DNA of 64,000 nucleotides from Homoserinimonas sp. (GTDB lineage: Bacteria; Actinomycetota; Actinomycetes; Actinomycetales; Microbacteriaceae). Shown piece by piece: positions 60,771 to 64,000 of this stretch. Positions within the stretch are counted from its first letter, which is position 1; every line of letters begins with the position of its first letter. The position numbers and the translations under genes were made by a program. The stretch covers positions 1,915,575 through 1,979,574 of the forward strand of contig JAMLGP010000001.1 in NCBI GenBank assembly GCA_023957835.1, in the 5' to 3' direction. Below the pieces are notes generated by a model. That model searched no databases and had not been told where the DNA came from. It saw nothing but the letters and a program-made list of their open reading frames with translations.

Positions 60771-63491
60771 ATGGCGTCCGGGCCTTCCGTTCGCAGCGGA
60801 CTCGAGATTCAGGCCGCGCTCTCGAAGTTTGTCCAGAAATGGAACGATTACTCCGGTACGGAAAGGTCAGAGGCGCAGACTTTTCTGAATGAACTTTTCG
60901 CCTGCTACGGCTCGGACCGCAAAGAAGTCGGCGCCGAGTTCGAACACTTCGCGGCATCCGCCGGATTCATGGATCTTTTTTGGCCTGGTCACCTCATTGT
61001 CGAGATGAAGGCGCCGCAAGTCCCGCTTGAGAAAGCGAAGGAGCAGCGGAACCGATATTGGCAGGAGTCTTCGGATTCAGCTAATGATGTCCCGGCGGCG
61101 CGTTTTGTGGTGGCGTGCAACTTTGGTGAGTTCGAGATCTGGGAGCCGGGTCGATTTCCCAATGAAGCTCGCGCCAGATTTCCGTTGTCCGAATTACCTG
61201 ACCGATATGACGCGCTACTGTTCTTGCAATCCGACAACGTGGAACCGATCTTCTCCGAGCATCGCCGGGAACTCACTACGGAGGCCGCAACTCACATTGC
61301 TGAGTTGTACAACTCGCTTGCCGATAGGTCTGCTGCGCCGATTGATGTCGTTCAACAGTTCACCATGCAGGTGGTTTGGTGTCTGTTTGCAGAGGATCTC
61401 GGAAATCTGGATGGTTATCCGCTGCAAAACACCGTTGACGACCTGCTAAAGCAGAGGGAACCTGATTCAGCTCGGGACATCGGCTATCTCTTTTCTCTGT
61501 TGAACCAAAAGGGCGACCACAATCGCCAGGGCAGATACCTCGGCACTCATTACGTGAATGGCGACTTATTCAGGCGACCGGCAGCGGTTCTGCTTAATAG
61601 AACCGAGTTGGAGCACTTGCGTGCCGCCGCAGAGTTCAACTGGCGTGCAGTCGACCCGACAATCTTCGGTTCTCTCATGGAGGGAGTGCTTGGCGAGGAG
61701 AGGCGTGACAAGCTTGGTGCTCATTACACCCACGAGTCAGACATCATGAAGATTGTCATTCCGACAATCGTCCGACCCTGGCGCGAACGGATCGCTGCAA
61801 CGTCAAAGGCGGTAGAGGCACGGGCTTTGCTTGATGAGTTGTGCGCATTTAGAGTACTCGACCCAGCCTGCGGCTGCGGGAACTTCCTCTACGTCGCCTA
61901 CCGCGAACTTCGGGGTCTCGAGTTTGAACTCAAACAACGCATTGCTTCGTTCTCAAAGTCCGAGGGCACACCATCACCCGCTGGTTCGCTGCCTTATTTT
62001 CCGCTCACCAATGTGCACGGTATCGACATCGAAGGGATCGCCGTATTGATCGCGAGGGTGACTCTCTGGATGGGGCACCGTCAAATGATCGATCGCTATG
62101 GAGAAGCCGAGCCAGTGCTGCCGCTGGTCGATCTGACTGGAATCCGAAGAGCGGATGCCTTGCACGCTGAATGGCCAGAGGTCGACGCAATCATCGGGAA
62201 TCCGCCATTCCTCGGTTCGCAACTGCTGAGAGCGAGTCTTGGTGGTTCGTACGTCGAATGGCTCGGTTCCCATTTCGGCGTCGGCATTCGCGATCTGTGT
62301 GTTTATTGGTTTCGCAAGACTCAGGATGTCCTCAAGCCGGGTCAAAGGGCGGGACTGGTTGGCACCAATTCGATTATGCAAAACCGGGGGCGTGAAGCAT
62401 CTCTGGATTACATAATTGCCAACGGCGGGATAATCACGAATGCCGTTTCCACTCAAAAGTGGCCGGGCGAGGCCAAAGTGCACGTCAGCATTGTCAATTG
62501 GATCAAGCAGCCAAAGGATGTTCCGACCGAGTTCGACCTCGACGGCAAGGACGTTTCCGGGATCACCTCGTCGCTGACTGCAGATTCAGGGGACTCATGG
62601 CGACTGTTGGCTCTCGCGGCCAATGAGGGTCGCGCGTTTATAGGCGCGAGTCTTCACGGTGGAGGATTCCGACTTGAAGTTGAGGAGGTCAGATCTCTCG
62701 AACTCGAACAAAGTCCGGTAGTGCGGCCATTTCTTGACGGTCGAGATATCACTCAGTCGCAAGATCAGCAGCCAAGCCGATTTGTCATTGACTTCGATGA
62801 CTTAACCCTTGAACAAGCAATGGTGCATAAGGTTGAACTCAATCGCGTCAGGTCGCTTGTTAAACCGGAAAGGGATAGAAACCACAGAGAACTGTACCGC
62901 TTGCGGTGGTGGCTGCACGGTGAGATTCGACCCGGACTGCGCAGGGCAGTTAGAGGATTAGCTCGCGTGGCAGTCGCGGCCCGAACCGGAAAGAGATTGT
63001 TCGTGACTTGGCAAGACCCACGAACCATGGCTAGCGATGCGAATGTGGTATTCGCATTCGACGACGACTATTCAATGGGAATCTTGCTCTCGCGAGCGCA
63101 CGATGCCTGGGCGTGGGCGCAGTCATCCACTCTGGAAACGCGCCTTCGATACACGCCGTCGACCGTTTTCGAAACTTTCCCCTGGCCGGCCCCAATCACT
63201 CAGGCGCATCGCGAAGAAATTGCCGCGGCATCCGCGGACCTTTATTCACGTCGCAGTGCCTTGTGCATTGAGCACGAAATCGGGCTGACCAGGTTGTACA
63301 ACCTGATGGATGACGGCGCTTTTACCGACCTGGCGACACTGCACCGCAGGCTGGATGAGTCAGTTGCCGCAGCATACGGGTGGCCAAAGTCCGTAGCACA
63401 GGATGCTCCCGAACTTGTGCGAAGGCTAACCGAGTTGAATCGCCAGATCAGCCAAGGCGACCACACCTACAATCCCTTTCGCGCCCTCTGA
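60771..63491 (+). CDS. MmeI-like type IIL restriction-modification protein
   Basis: A 906-residue single-chain restriction enzyme and methyltransferase, close to the length of MmeI. The N-terminal nuclease has D68, E78 and K80 (MDLFWPGH then IVEMKAP), the same spacing as the D-E-x-K site I recall for MmeI. The gamma-class N6-adenine methyltransferase follows with DPACGCGNF (364-372) and NPPF (477-480), and the C-terminal third, with RPFLDGRDI and RYTPSTVFETFPWP, is the target recognition region. In such enzymes one strand is methylated to protect the host. It starts at ATG 60771, right after the small helical protein. All key residues are present. Confidence 0.92.
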   Translation: MASGPSVRSGLEIQAALSKFVQKWNDYSGTERSEAQTFLNELFACYGSDRKEVGAEFEHFAASAGFMDLFWPGHLIVEMKAPQVPLEKAKEQRNRYWQESSDSANDVPAARFVVACNFGEFEIWEPGRFPNEARARFPLSELPDRYDALLFLQSDNVEPIFSEHRRELTTEAATHIAELYNSLADRSAAPIDVVQQFTMQVVWCLFAEDLGNLDGYPLQNTVDDLLKQREPDSARDIGYLFSLLNQKGDHNRQGRYLGTHYVNGDLFRRPAAVLLNRTELEHLRAAAEFNWRAVDPTIFGSLMEGVLGEERRDKLGAHYTHESDIMKIVIPTIVRPWRERIAATSKAVEARALLDELCAFRVLDPACGCGNFLYVAYRELRGLEFELKQRIASFSKSEGTPSPAGSLPYFPLTNVHGIDIEGIAVLIARVTLWMGHRQMIDRYGEAEPVLPLVDLTGIRRADALHAEWPEVDAIIGNPPFLGSQLLRASLGGSYVEWLGSHFGVGIRDLCVYWFRKTQDVLKPGQRAGLVGTNSIMQNRGREASLDYIIANGGIITNAVSTQKWPGEAKVHVSIVNWIKQPKDVPTEFDLDGKDVSGITSSLTADSGDSWRLLALAANEGRAFIGASLHGGGFRLEVEEVRSLELEQSPVVRPFLDGRDITQSQDQQPSRFVIDFDDLTLEQAMVHKVELNRVRSLVKPERDRNHRELYRLRWWLHGEIRPGLRRAVRGLARVAVAARTGKRLFVTWQDPRTMASDANVVFAFDDDYSMGILLSRAHDAWAWAQSSTLETRLRYTPSTVFETFPWPAPITQAHREEIAAASADLYSRRSALCIEHEIGLTRLYNLMDDGAFTDLATLHRRLDESVAAAYGWPKSVAQDAPELVRRLTELNRQISQGDHTYNPFRAL

Positions 63492-63503
63492 ACACTGAAG
63501 GGC

Positions 63504-64000
63504 CTACTTTCCAGCAGTGGGAAATTGAGTCCATTCGGTTATCGGAAGATCGCTTTCTCCCCTAATCGTGATCCTGCGGACTCCGCTTTCGAGCAATTCG
63601 ATCTCAGGCTGAACCGGGTGCACCTCGTGCTCGAGCGCTGCCTTGATCGCCTCGACAGCGCTGCCGCTTTCGACGAGCCTTGCCAGGTTGACCATGGTCG
63701 GAAAGATGATCTGCCGACTGCCGGTTTGCGCCCAGTCGAGCGCAACAGCAGGACTGACCCACTCCGCGGTCGTAGTTTCAACCAGATCGGGAATGGCGCT
63801 TTGGTTCGGATCTGCCATCGCTAGATAGAAGTGGGTATCGAACCGGCGGGGCTCAACGACTGGGGTAATCCAGTGAGCGAAGTGGGTAAGTGAGGCGAGA
63901 CTGAGTGCACTTCCGGATGCCCCAATCGCCGCCCCGAAATCCCCCCGCTCCACCTCGCCCCCGCTTTGCACCGAGCCAGGTCCACGATCGTCGGCTTCCC
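63504..64000 (-). CDS. NUDIX hydrolase, C-terminal part (cut by window end)
   Basis: A frame open to the right edge; the N-terminal part with the NUDIX box would lie beyond it. The visible part has HWITPVVEPRRFDTHFYLAM, EWVSPAVAL and IIFPTMVNLARL, which is the pattern of NUDT19-like NUDIX proteins after the box. These cleave nucleotide-type diphosphates, for example CoA esters. It converges with the MmeI-like gene, 12 bases away. Confidence 0.75.
   Translation of the reverse strand, partial: EADDRGPGSVQSGGEVERGDFGAAIGASGSALSLASLTHFAHWITPVVEPRRFDTHFYLAMADPNQSAIPDLVETTTAEWVSPAVALDWAQTGSRQIIFPTMVNLARLVESGSAVEAIKAALEHEVHPVQPEIELLESGVRRITIRGESDLPITEWTQFPTAGK

Overview
The window looks like a chromosomal segment of a moderately high-GC actinobacterium, most likely of the Microbacteriaceae. 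The evidence is the order ftsH-folP-folB-folK-DUF3180-PH-PH-DUF2520-panC-lysS, an actinobacterial-type clpC, frequent GTG/TTG starts and ATGA/GTGA gene overlaps. No taxonomic marker such as 16S rRNA is present, so this is inference.

Layout. (1) 1-19742 is a defence island. It holds a cut-off HNH-like gene, then a tightly overlapping operon: SNF2-type helicase, DUF4391, two paralogous type III-like Mod methyltransferases, DUF2971, type III-like Res, and an unknown gene. Mod 1 carries a 10-G tract. Decayed genes follow (a coiled-coil/TIR-like remnant, a kinase remnant, a frameshifted GHKL ATPase), then an intact Hachiman pair hamA-hamB. (2) 19963-29535 is an insertion zone bracketed by two diverged copies of the block '119-aa gene plus 5' end of ftsH'. 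Between the copies lie a UDG-like gene with an unknown partner, an orphan MNT nucleotidyltransferase, a TrpF-like/RpiR/PfkB metabolic group, and an AAA/DUF4143 ATPase preceded by 23-bp repeats. An AbiEi/AbiEii module separates the intact 119-aa gene from intact ftsH. (3) 29515-47953 is largely core: ftsH, folate genes, PH-domain membrane proteins, panC, lysS, pirin, a vapBC pair, a lipoprotein, clpC, an acetyltransferase and radA. (4) 47982-58419 is a catabolic PTS locus: SorC regulator, mannose-family EIIA/B/C/D, EamA transporter, Zn-dehydrogenase, DhnA-type aldolase, aldehyde dehydrogenase, HPr and EI. (5) 58514-64000 has tRNA-Ser(CGA), tRNA-Arg(ACG), a CPBP protease, a TMEM175-like channel, an MmeI-like restriction-modification protein with a small upstream partner, and a NUDIX gene cut by the window end.

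How it works together. Several independent anti-phage modules are stacked upstream of ftsH, with visible decay and duplication, as expected of a hotspot that exchanges defence genes. The PTS locus encodes uptake, phosphorylation, oxidation, aldol cleavage and aldehyde oxidation of one unidentified substrate, with its own phosphate-relay proteins. No replication origin, CRISPR array, rRNA, integrase or transposase was recognised.
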